64,000 bases of DNA from contig JBOEGS010000002.1 of the NCBI GenBank assembly GCA_050633545.1, forward strand, positions 1-64,000. The letters run 5' to 3'. Shown here piece by piece: positions 35,994 through 43,766 of the stretch. Below the pieces are notes generated by a model, which did no database searches, was not told the origin of the DNA, and worked only from the letters and a program-made list of their open reading frames with translations. The first letter of the stretch is position 1, and each line of letters opens with the position of its first letter. The DNA is from Litorivita sp050633545 (GTDB lineage: Bacteria; Pseudomonadota; Alphaproteobacteria; Rhodobacterales; Rhodobacteraceae). The translations under genes were made by a program, and so were the position numbers.

Positions 35994-36614
35994 TTAGTTC
36001 TGCGCGTAGAATTCGATCACGAGGTTCGGCTCCATCATCACCGGATAGGGCACATCGCCCAAACCAGGAGTGCGCACGAAGGTCGCTTTCATTTTCGAAT
36101 GGTCCGCCTCGATGTAATCGGGCACATCGCGCTCGGCCAATTGGGTGGCCTCGATGACAACGGCGATCTGCTTGGAACGCTCGCGCACTTCGATCACGTC
36201 ACCCTCTTTCACGCGGTAGGAGGGGATGTTCACGCGCTTGCCGTTCACGGTCACATGGCCGTGGTTCACGAACTGGCGCGCCGCAAACACGGTCGCCACG
36301 AATTTCGCGCGGTAGACAACGGCGTCGAGACGGCGCTCGAGCAGACCGATCAGGTTCTCACCGGTGTCGCCTTTGACACGCTCGGCTTCACCGTAGATGC
36401 GGCGGAACTGCTTCTCGGTCAGATCGCCGTAGTAACCTTTGAGCTTTTGCTTGGCGCGCAGCTGCAGACCGAAGTCCGACAGTTTGCCCTTGCGGCGCTG
36501 GCCGTGCTGACCGGGGCCATATTCGCGGCGGTTGACCGGCGATTTCGCGCGGCCCCAGATGTTTTCGCCCATGCGGCGGTCGATTTTATACTTGGCAGAC
36601 GTGCGTTTGGTCAC
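35994..36614 (-). CDS. rpsD: 30S ribosomal protein S4
   Basis: A 206-residue primary 16S rRNA-binding protein. Typical segments are KYKIDRRMGENIWG, REYGPGQHGQRRKGKLSDFG, the S4 RNA-binding domain LLERRLDAVVYRAKFVATVFAARQFVNHGHV, and the C-terminal PYPVMMEPNLVIEFYAQN. The start is GTG 36614, preceded by AAGGATAT. As in many alphaproteobacteria the gene stands alone, outside the ribosomal protein operons. It ends at a strong terminator. Confidence 0.97.
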   Translation of the reverse strand: MTKRTSAKYKIDRRMGENIWGRAKSPVNRREYGPGQHGQRRKGKLSDFGLQLRAKQKLKGYYGDLTEKQFRRIYGEAERVKGDTGENLIGLLERRLDAVVYRAKFVATVFAARQFVNHGHVTVNGKRVNIPSYRVKEGDVIEVRERSKQIAVVIEATQLAERDVPDYIEADHSKMKATFVRTPGLGDVPYPVMMEPNLVIEFYAQN

Positions 36615-36808
36615 GGCTGATATCCTTTCGGTTTGGACCCGCTGCAAAATGCGGCGGATGGAAAGGGCGTTGTCCTCTGGCCGAAGCCCGACAGGCATCC
36701 CCTTGCGGGGGCCACCAACACCAATGAAAGCGCGCTTATACAGCCGCGCGAGGGCGTGTCAACAGATTCCCGCGCCCCAATGCGGCGCGCCGCGCAGCAC
36801 GGGGCAAA

Positions 36809-37873
36809 TCAGGCCGCCTCATGCCCCAAAATCGCCGCCTCGGAGGCGCTCAGGTTGCGGCGCGCAAAATCGCCGTAGCTTTGCGCATCTTGCTCCAGTT
36901 GCGGCAGATGTTCGAGCAAACGCCGACGATCATCAGGGCTTAGCGTGCCCAGCGCCGCATTGGCCGGATGGAAGCTTTCGGTTTCGACGCCATTGGCCCA
37001 AACGATCTGATGCGAGGGCAGCAGCAGATGCACATAGGTCACCTGACGCACCTTCAAATCCACCACGATATTGGAGCCGTTGACCAGATCACGCGCCGCG
37101 ACCAACACTTCGGAAGTGTTGAACAGCGCCCGCGCCTCGTCGCCCTTGATCAACATCCGGTGCTCGGGCGAGACCAAAAGCTCGGCATCGGGGCGCTCGA
37201 CGCCCAAAGCGCCGGTTCTGATACGGATCGGGCGCAGCTTGGGCATCGCAAAAAGCCGCGCGCCGCTCATCCGGCGCGATCCGGTCCATTGGATTTCCTG
37301 CGCGCCGCTGTCCTTGGTCAAAACCTTGTCGCCCTCGCGCAACTCTTCCACCGCGCGCAGCCCGTCCTCGCAGCGGATCATCGTGCCAGGGGTAAAGCAG
37401 ATCACCCCGCCGTCACCCGCCGATGCGCTTTGCTGCGCGGCGATATCCAGCGTGTGATGCACCACCCAAAGATCGACGCCCTTGGGGGGCAATTCATTGA
37501 GAAACATGAGCAAAGGCGCAGCCCCGCGGCCGACCTCGATCAAGGTCACCGTATAGGTTTTTGCCCCGTCGGTGACCACGAAACTGCTGTCTGCAAGGGG
37601 GGCGGCGTAATCGGCCTCGCCCATCGGGGCACTGCGCGCCACGGCGCTGCCCACAAGGCGGCGCACCATACGCGCCGCGCGTTTGCGAAGATCTGCTTCG
37701 CCATCCGCCTGTTCAAGCCGCATCACATCGTTTGGTCCGTCCACCCGCACAGCATCCCCGTGCCAAGACCACGCCGCGCCCACATTCAACGCCTGAAGGG
37801 GCGGGGCGGATAAACCGTCGACTTCCGTCTGCGACAAGGAGATGACGAACGTGCCTCGAAAGCCCGTTTTCAT
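36809..37873 (-). CDS. Hint-domain (Hint_2 type) protein
   Basis: A 354-residue protein. Residues 1-150 are a novel-looking N-terminal part with VTDGAKTYTVTLIEVGRG and no recognised fold. A Hint (hedgehog/intein) domain spans about 157-300: it opens ICFTPGTMIRCEDGLRAVEEL with the candidate self-cleaving Cys159, and includes LLVSPEHRMLI (235-242) and LLPSHQIVWANG. Such domains cut or join their own chain and in Rhodobacterales are often part of secreted adhesin or RTX-type proteins. No signal peptide is visible. A perfect CtrA-type box lies 31 bases upstream of the ATG. Its target or partner is unknown. Confidence 0.82.
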   Translation of the reverse strand: MKTGFRGTFVISLSQTEVDGLSAPPLQALNVGAAWSWHGDAVRVDGPNDVMRLEQADGEADLRKRAARMVRRLVGSAVARSAPMGEADYAAPLADSSFVVTDGAKTYTVTLIEVGRGAAPLLMFLNELPPKGVDLWVVHHTLDIAAQQSASAGDGGVICFTPGTMIRCEDGLRAVEELREGDKVLTKDSGAQEIQWTGSRRMSGARLFAMPKLRPIRIRTGALGVERPDAELLVSPEHRMLIKGDEARALFNTSEVLVAARDLVNGSNIVVDLKVRQVTYVHLLLPSHQIVWANGVETESFHPANAALGTLSPDDRRRLLEHLPQLEQDAQSYGDFARRNLSASEAAILGHEAA

Positions 37874-37903
37874 ACCTGTCTACTGCCTCGTTTTTATTTT
37901 TTA

Positions 37904-37918
37904 TTAAGCAATCGTTAA
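37904..37918 (-). promoter_or_regulatory. CtrA-type binding site upstream of the Hint gene
   Basis: TTAA-GCAATCG-TTAA is an exact match to the CtrA full site TTAA-N7-TTAA. It lies in an AT-rich stretch 31 bases upstream of the Hint-domain gene start, the position expected for a CtrA-activated promoter. Intergenic length is only 116 bases. Confidence 0.6.
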
Positions 37919-37989
37919 CAGAGACAATTGCCCCTGCAAACCCTTCTCTTCACGTCAAAGATGCGAAGAGTTGCAACTGTGGCAGAAAA

Positions 37990-39000
37990 TCAAAAGTCGA
38001 GGTTGAGCCGCAGCGAGCCGAGAACCTGCCCCTCGCCCTGCCCGACGAATTCCTCGCCCAGATAGGTCAGCCCGTAAAACACGCTGCTGGCCTCGCCTTG
38101 CCAATGCACACCAAGGCGGGCGCGCGTGCGCGCATCGCTGAGCGCATAGCCGCGGCTTTGCGGCAGGAAAATGCTGCTGTCGACGGCGGCCATATCGGCC
38201 CCGAGGACAAAGCTATAGCCGGTCTCGCCGTTCTCGGTGGTGCGATAGCGTTGCCCGCTGACCGGATCGCGCACCAGCAATTCGCCCATGCCCACCGATC
38301 CGATGGTCATATCCGCGCCCACGCGCAACAAGGTCTCGGCCCCCGCGCGCGCCTCGACAAAGGGGCGCAATTGCGCGCCTCCAAGGCTCAGATCGCGCCC
38401 CGCCTCGAACACCAATGTCGGATGGATGCCGTCGCCGATCTGCGCATTGCGCACCGCCGCCGAGGCCGCGCCGCGTCCCAAAAGATCGTGCAGGCCGGTT
38501 TGAAACCCGTCCAGCCCCGTCTGTTTGCCCGTCACCACCAGATCGGCGCCAAGGGCAAATTCGGTCTTGCCGCGCGCGAAATGCGTATGCGCCCCCAAAG
38601 ACAGCGCCCCCGCATAGGGCCGGTCGCCCGCGGCGGGGCTGCTCAAATTGTCGGGGGCCATGATCTCGCCGGAAAAGCGCAATTCGATCACCTCGCCCAT
38701 CTGCGAGGGCAAGGCCCCCGCCCAAGGCGCGCGCGCATAGATGCGGCTCGAGGCGACCGATCCGGTGCGCCAGCGGTCCTGCCCGTCGCCAAGCAGATCA
38801 TTGGTCACCAAACGCCCATAGCCGATTTTGAAAAACCCGCCCTTGGCGATATCGCCCTCGACCGAAGCGGCCTGCGGCGCAACCTCGCCATCGGCGGGCA
38901 CATCCGCCTCGCTACCGGCCCGAAGAGGGGCGGCAAACAGCGCGGCGCAGACCGCGGCGGCCAGAGTGACGGCATGAAAAGGCGAGGAGAATCGGGGCAT
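37990..39000 (-). CDS. LpxR-like lipid A 3'-O-deacylase
   Basis: A 336-residue outer-membrane beta-barrel candidate with a signal peptide ending near RAGSEADV (28-34). The LpxR/DUF2219 pattern is present: TNDLLGDGQDRWRTGS with Asn67-Asp68, the DRPYAGAL segment near 126-132, and a GLHDLLG with His171 in the position of the catalytic His. LpxR removes the 3' acyl chain of lipid A in the outer leaflet. The ATG is chosen because it starts the signal peptide; the ORF continues upstream without one. The gene is divergent from tpa. Confidence is for the family rather than proven activity. Confidence 0.78.
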   Translation of the reverse strand: MPRFSSPFHAVTLAAAVCAALFAAPLRAGSEADVPADGEVAPQAASVEGDIAKGGFFKIGYGRLVTNDLLGDGQDRWRTGSVASSRIYARAPWAGALPSQMGEVIELRFSGEIMAPDNLSSPAAGDRPYAGALSLGAHTHFARGKTEFALGADLVVTGKQTGLDGFQTGLHDLLGRGAASAAVRNAQIGDGIHPTLVFEAGRDLSLGGAQLRPFVEARAGAETLLRVGADMTIGSVGMGELLVRDPVSGQRYRTTENGETGYSFVLGADMAAVDSSIFLPQSRGYALSDARTRARLGVHWQGEASSVFYGLTYLGEEFVGQGEGQVLGSLRLNLDF

Positions 39001-39241
39001 GCGTATCGGGTCCAAATCGGGCAACTCAGTTCCCCCGACCCTAGCCAAAGCGCCCGCGCCGCGCCACCGCCCGCACCCGCGCGCGCGCATAAACCCCCGA
39101 AGGTGCGGCGAAATTGCAGCAAAGCCCGCCCCGCCCCCCGTATTTCCCCAGCTTGCCAAAGCGGATATTTGGGCGCAGGGTCTACCCCAAATCGCGCATT
39201 GCGCGCCGTCTCTCACATCTCGCATTCTACGGAGCCGCTTC

Positions 39242-40639
39242 ATGGACAGCACCCTGCATGGCAATGACATCGAAAAAATCGTCTCGGCCGACCGCGCCCA
39301 CGTCTGGCACCACCTGACCCAACATAAACCCTTTGAGACGGGCGCGCCGCGCATCATCACCGAAGGGCGCGGCATGCGCGTTTGGGACCAGAACGGCAAG
39401 GAATACCTTGATGCGGTTTCGGGCGGCGTGTGGACCGTCAATGTCGGCTACGGGCGCGAACGCATCGCCGATGCGGTGCGCGACCAATTGGTGCAGCTGA
39501 ACTATTTCGCCGGTGCCGCAGGATCGATCCCCGGCGCGCTGTTTGCCGAAAAGCTGCTCACCAAAATGCCGGGGATGAGCCGGATGTATTATTGCAATTC
39601 GGGCTCCGAGGCCAATGAGAAGGCCTTTAAAATGGTGCGCCAGATCGCCCATAAGAAATACGGCGGCACCAAACATAAAATCCTCTACCGCGCGCGCGAC
39701 TATCACGGCACGACCATCGGCTGCCTGTCCGCGGGCGGGCAACAAGAGCGCAACGCCCAATACGGCCCCTTTGCGCCGGGGTTCGTATCGGTCCCCCATT
39801 GCCTTGAGTATCACAAGGAGGATCAGGACCTCGGCCATCTGTCGGGCGCCGATTATGGCCGCGCCGCCGCCGATGCGATCGAGGCGGTGATCTTGCGCGA
39901 GGGCCCTGAAACCGTTGGCGCGCTCTGCCTTGAGCCCGTCACCGCAGGCGGCGGCGTCATCGTGCCCCCCGAAGGCTATTGGCCGCGCGTGCAGGAGATT
40001 TGCCGCAAATACGACATCCTTTTGCATATCGACGAAGTGGTCTGCGGCGTCGGGCGCACGGGCACATGGTTCGGCTATCAACACTACGGGATCGAGCCGG
40101 ATTTCGTCACCATGGCCAAAGGCGTGGCCTCGGGCTATGCCGCCATCGCCTGCCTTGTCACCACCGAAGAGGTGTTTGATATGTTCAAGGCGCAGCCCGA
40201 CGATCCGCTGGATTACTTCCGCGACATCTCGACCTTTGGCGGCTGCACGGCGGGGCCGACGGCGGCTTTGGTCAATATGGATATCATCGAAGAGGAAGGC
40301 CTTTTGGCCAACACCATTGCGATGGGCGCGCGCATGATGGGCAACCTTTCGGCGCTGGCCGAAAAACACGAGGTGATCGGCGATGTGCGCGGGGCCGGAT
40401 TGTTTTGCGGCGCCGAATTGGTCAGCGACCGCGCCGCCAAAACCCCCGTCGATGAAAAGCTCGCCGCCAAAGTCGTGGCCGAATGCGGGGCGGACGGCGT
40501 GATCATCGGCGCGACCAACCGCTCGGTGCCCGGCTATAACAACACGCTGTGTTTCTCGCCCGCCCTGATCGCGACCGAGCAAGACATCGACGCCATCACC
40601 GGCGCGGTCGACGCCGCGCTCACCCGCGTCTTTGGCTAG
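39242..40639 (+). CDS. tpa: taurine-pyruvate aminotransferase
   Basis: A 465-residue class III (omega) PLP aminotransferase. From memory it closely matches Tpa of Rhodobacterales from AHVWHHLTQHKPFE onward, including VSGGVWTVNVGYGRE, the NYFAGAAG segment and the YCNSGSEANEKAFKM region. The PLP lysine is Lys293 in TMAKGVASGYAA, and FGGCTAGPTAAL follows. It converts taurine and pyruvate to sulfoacetaldehyde and alanine. The genes usually near it (xsc, pta, tauABC) are not in the window, so another amine could be the substrate. ATG 39242 is chosen; the upstream reading runs through intergenic DNA. Confidence 0.8.
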   Translation: MDSTLHGNDIEKIVSADRAHVWHHLTQHKPFETGAPRIITEGRGMRVWDQNGKEYLDAVSGGVWTVNVGYGRERIADAVRDQLVQLNYFAGAAGSIPGALFAEKLLTKMPGMSRMYYCNSGSEANEKAFKMVRQIAHKKYGGTKHKILYRARDYHGTTIGCLSAGGQQERNAQYGPFAPGFVSVPHCLEYHKEDQDLGHLSGADYGRAAADAIEAVILREGPETVGALCLEPVTAGGGVIVPPEGYWPRVQEICRKYDILLHIDEVVCGVGRTGTWFGYQHYGIEPDFVTMAKGVASGYAAIACLVTTEEVFDMFKAQPDDPLDYFRDISTFGGCTAGPTAALVNMDIIEEEGLLANTIAMGARMMGNLSALAEKHEVIGDVRGAGLFCGAELVSDRAAKTPVDEKLAAKVVAECGADGVIIGATNRSVPGYNNTLCFSPALIATEQDIDAITGAVDAALTRVFG

Positions 40640-40653
40640 GGGTCACACGCAAA

Positions 40654-40684
40654 ACGGCGCTGCGAGGATCCCCCGCAGCGCCGC
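40654..40684. terminator. hairpin between convergent tpa and DUF1523 genes
   Basis: GGCGCTGCG (40656-40664) and CGCAGCGCC (40674-40682) form a perfect 9-bp stem. There is no T tract on either strand, so it may be a weak or Rho-assisted terminator serving both sides. Confidence 0.55.
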
Positions 40685-40706
40685 GCTACTTTGACCAAAA
40701 GGCGCG

Positions 40707-41357
40707 CTATTTGCTGCGCCAGCTTGCGATCCAACGCGAGAACCGCCCGCGTTTTTGCGCGATATTATCGCCCGCCGCTTCCCATCCGTCCTCGACATCC
40801 TCAAGCAAGGGATCGATCGAACGCTCGCGAAACTGCAACCATATCCGCCGCACCATCAGCAAAAGCACCGCAAGCACCGCGAGGAAAATCGTGTTGAACC
40901 ACGGCCATCCGGTGCCCACATCGGGGCCTGCGACGGGTTTGACCCCGACCGCATTGGGATAGATCGAGAAAAACTCGTTGCGCCAGCCATAATGGGTGAT
41001 CTTGACCCATGTCGGATTGCTCTTGGTCGAGATTTCATCCCCCGCCTCGGCCTGCAGGTTCGAGCTGTCGAATTTGAAATAGGGCGGCCAGATCCATCCG
41101 GTGTCCTCATTGCGATAGACCATCACCTTGCCGTTCGGGCGCACCGTGTTGATCAGCCGGATATCGCGGGTGGTGCCGTCGACATTGCCGCTGTCCGCTT
41201 GGGCGTAAAAGCGGCGGTTAAAGCCGGTGAAATCGGTGCGGATCACCTCGGTCGCGGTCACCCGCACGATGTCATGTTGCGGCAGGACGTAGTGAAAGAA
41301 CGCAAAGGTGATCAGCGCAAGAACCGCGTAGAAGATCCATTTAATATAATACAGCAT
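40707..41357 (-). CDS. DUF1523-like membrane protein
   Basis: A 216-residue protein with a membrane helix at about 4-24 (IKWIFYAVLALITFAFFHYV), a periplasmic-looking domain (about 28-145, with DIRLINTVRPNGKVMVYRNEDTG) and a second helix near 150-172 (WFNTIFLAVLAVLLLMVRRIW), then a basic cytoplasmic tail. This is the DUF1523 pattern as I recall it. Function is unknown. It is the last gene of a seven-gene minus-strand cluster (40.7-48 kb), eight bases after the small double-helix membrane gene, which suggests that both act in one membrane complex. Confidence 0.7.
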   Translation of the reverse strand: MLYYIKWIFYAVLALITFAFFHYVLPQHDIVRVTATEVIRTDFTGFNRRFYAQADSGNVDGTTRDIRLINTVRPNGKVMVYRNEDTGWIWPPYFKFDSSNLQAEAGDEISTKSNPTWVKITHYGWRNEFFSIYPNAVGVKPVAGPDVGTGWPWFNTIFLAVLAVLLLMVRRIWLQFRERSIDPLLEDVEDGWEAAGDNIAQKRGRFSRWIASWRSK

Positions 41358-41365
41358 ATCCAGCC

Positions 41366-41653
41366 TCAGGAAAAATTATTCAAATAGATCAAGACGATCA
41401 CCGCCAAGACCGGCAGCACAAAGATCAACCAGATCAGTTTTCTGCGCAGCGACCCCTCATAGGCCGCCATGCCCTCTTCGATATAGGCCCTGCGCGCCGG
41501 ATCGTCAGCCCCCAAGAGCGCGTTTTCATGCTCCGCATCCCAGCGTTTCTCCAGTTTCTCGCGCCGCACAGAGCGCGAATAGAGCGAGACTATGAAATAG
41601 ATCGCCGTCAATCCGATGGCGCCCAAAAGCGCCAGCCGCGCAAATCCCATCAT
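41366..41653 (-). CDS. small two-helix membrane protein
   Basis: A 95-residue protein with hydrophobic helices at about 5-25 and 72-93 flanking a charged helical loop (RREKLEKRWDAEHENALLG, DDPARRAYIEEGMAAYEG). Both ends should span the membrane. No family recognised. Its start overlaps the stop of the DUF6638-like gene (ATGA), so it is translationally coupled within the AAA+ cluster. Confidence 0.75.
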   Translation of the reverse strand: MMGFARLALLGAIGLTAIYFIVSLYSRSVRREKLEKRWDAEHENALLGADDPARRAYIEEGMAAYEGSLRRKLIWLIFVLPVLAVIVLIYLNNFS

Positions 41654-43158
41654 CGCCGCTTCTCCTTGGATCTGGATTTCGATTTGCCGCTCTTCTTACC
41701 CCATTTTTCGGGCTTGTCGGGCGATTTATCCCCTGATCGGCCGCTTGCCCGATCGCTCGCCCTGTCGCCTGTCTTGTCCCACGGCCCCGATGTGTCGCGC
41801 TTCACGCGTCTGGCGCGCGCGGCGGCCACGGCGCCCCATGGGCCGACCCGCGTCACAAGGTCCTCGCGCGGGGGCGGGCCGCTGTCATCCATCGGCGCAT
41901 CATGGGCAAAAAGCGCCGCGCGCGCCCCCGCCTTATCGGCCTGATAGGCGCGCTGCAGATAATCCGCCACATAGGCTTTCTTGGCCTCCGGCCAGCCCGC
42001 ATAAAGCTTGTAAAACAGGTCCTTATGGCAAATGAACAATTGCCGGATATCCTTGGGCGCCAATTGCGCCAAGAGCATGTTGATCAAATCGCGCTGCGGC
42101 ACATCGGCGGCGCGCAGCGTATAGAAATAGGCCGGATGCTCGGAGGTGATATTGGGCCATTTGCCCGTCCCCGTCGCCCAGCGCAGCATCGCCTCCAAGC
42201 CATAGAACGCCTCGGGCAGGGCCTCGCCGTAGCGCCGCGCAAGCCGGTGCAAGACATTGGCATCATTTCCGATTTCCACGCCGTCCTGTCCCGCCACCGC
42301 ATCCACGGCGATAAATTCCATCTTCTGGCGCAAGATCGCCGCCGCATCCACGCCGCGCGCCTTGACGATCGGTTCGACCAATCCGTTATCCGCCAGATAT
42401 CTGGCAATCGCATTGCGGTCGGCGATGTCGATCACCCGCTCCACCGGCACAGGGCCAAGATCATCGGCGTCCGGCGCGATCACCGCAGGCTGGGCCAGAT
42501 CGCGCAGCACATAAAGCCCGCCGAAATGCGCGGTCCAAAAGTCACCCTGCTCGAATTCGGTATGCTCTAGCTGCACCGGCACCCGCGCAAAATCGCCCGC
42601 TTGGCGCGACAGATCGATCATCTCGCCGATCAGCGCCTCGTCATACCACGCGTTTTCCTGCGCCATAAAGCGGTCCACGCGCGCCGCCAAAACGGCCACA
42701 CCCGCAAGGCTGCCCTCGGTGGTATCGGCCTCGACCGTGATCTTGCGCAGATCAAACAATCGCGCGGGGCTGTCGAGGCGGTAGACCGAATTCATCAACT
42801 CGCCCGCCAGCGCATCGCGCGCCGTCAGCGCGAAAATCTGCGCCTCGTTGGCGTCGATAAAACCGCGCAAAATCCCCCGCGAGGTGGAAAATTTCGCCCC
42901 CAACAGCGGCGCGCGCTTTTGCTCGGGCGAGAGCAGGATGAATTGCCGGTTACAACCGCCTTGATTGAGATAGAGATGATCGCCAAGCTCCTCGCCCACC
43001 TCCGGCGAATAGCCTGAAATATCGACGTAAAACTCCTCCAGCTTGGTCTCATGCCCCGTCAGCTTTTTGAGCGCACGGTTATAGCGCGCCACCAAAGCGG
43101 GGCTGTCCACCGCAAAGAGATTGCCGAACATCAGGCCTTTTTGGATAAGGCGTTTCAT
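41650..43158 (-). CDS. DUF6638-like protein with basic disordered tail
   Basis: A 502-residue soluble-looking protein. The first 420 residues match what I remember as DUF6638 (MKRLIQKGLMFGNLFAVDSP, FYVDISGYSPEVGEELGDHLYLN, NRQFILLSPEQKRAPLLGAKFSTS), a family of unknown function in Rhodobacterales. The last 60 residues are Lys/Arg/Ser/Asp-rich repeats (GDRASDRASGRSGDKS, then GKKSGKSKSRSKEKRR), likely disordered and able to bind nucleic acid or acidic protein. It overlaps both neighbours by four bases, so stoichiometry with them is probably fixed. Function unknown; context points to a partner of the AAA+ ATPase. Confidence 0.7.
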   Translation of the reverse strand: MKRLIQKGLMFGNLFAVDSPALVARYNRALKKLTGHETKLEEFYVDISGYSPEVGEELGDHLYLNQGGCNRQFILLSPEQKRAPLLGAKFSTSRGILRGFIDANEAQIFALTARDALAGELMNSVYRLDSPARLFDLRKITVEADTTEGSLAGVAVLAARVDRFMAQENAWYDEALIGEMIDLSRQAGDFARVPVQLEHTEFEQGDFWTAHFGGLYVLRDLAQPAVIAPDADDLGPVPVERVIDIADRNAIARYLADNGLVEPIVKARGVDAAAILRQKMEFIAVDAVAGQDGVEIGNDANVLHRLARRYGEALPEAFYGLEAMLRWATGTGKWPNITSEHPAYFYTLRAADVPQRDLINMLLAQLAPKDIRQLFICHKDLFYKLYAGWPEAKKAYVADYLQRAYQADKAGARAALFAHDAPMDDSGPPPREDLVTRVGPWGAVAAARARRVKRDTSGPWDKTGDRASDRASGRSGDKSPDKPEKWGKKSGKSKSRSKEKRR

Positions 43159-43766
43159 CGGCGCGACGCTTTCGTTTTTCTCGCAAGCGTTTCCTCGAGC
43201 GGACGGAAAGCCTTTTCCATATCAGATTGAAACGATCCCTTCCCGTTAAAAACGTCTTCCAAGTAGCCCTCAATATCTAGAGCTTCATCCGCGAGATCGT
43301 TCCTTTTCTGCAAAATGCTCCATCTTGATAGCTTGCGGCCCACAACTTCTCCAAATTCTCTAATGAGCTCGAAATCATCCAATACGGTCGTTTCTTCGCC
43401 CCATATCACCGCAACGGGGTAAATTGCGCGCTCCAATTCCTGCACCAATCTCCGTGACTGAAAGTAACGCTTCCACTTGAGGTCCAAACTTGCCGTGACG
43501 CTTGTGTCCTCCGCCGGCAACCATTTCAAATCATCAGCCGTGATATACGGTTCAGGCACCAGACGTAGTGCACGCCGATAGTCGCTCAATGCCGTCCAAA
43601 TCTTTTGCGCAAGCTCTTTGTCCAACTCGACAGCCATCTGCTTTTTCCATGTCGTCAACCCCTTCGACGCCACACAGGTCGCCCAAGCGGCAACACATAA
43701 GGTGAGCACACTTAGGATCGTATCGACGTTGCCAGTCACCCACAGAAAAACCCCCGTTTCACTCAT
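43155..43766 (-). CDS. low-GC membrane-anchored hypothetical protein within the AAA+ cluster
   Basis: A 203-residue protein. An N-terminal helix (about 9-34, VTGNVDTILSVLTLCVAAWA) anchors it. The rest is helical and charged, with no recognised domain; KSLSRWSILQKRNDLADEAL-like stretches suggest a coiled-coil or helical bundle. By eye this gene is clearly less GC-rich than both neighbours and uses AT-rich codons (for example CTA, TTT, AAT). It overlaps the AAA+ gene and the DUF6638-like gene by ATGA at both ends. The mix of atypical composition and perfect translational coupling suggests a foreign or fast-evolving gene adopted into the operon. Confidence 0.75.
   Translation of the reverse strand: MSETGVFLWVTGNVDTILSVLTLCVAAWATCVASKGLTTWKKQMAVELDKELAQKIWTALSDYRRALRLVPEPYITADDLKWLPAEDTSVTASLDLKWKRYFQSRRLVQELERAIYPVAVIWGEETTVLDDFELIREFGEVVGRKLSRWSILQKRNDLADEALDIEGYLEDVFNGKGSFQSDMEKAFRPLEETLARKTKASRR

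Noticed and set aside
39001..39441. Longer start for the LpxR-like protein
   Set aside because: The extension lies in the divergent promoter region and would bury the signal peptide that begins at 39000.
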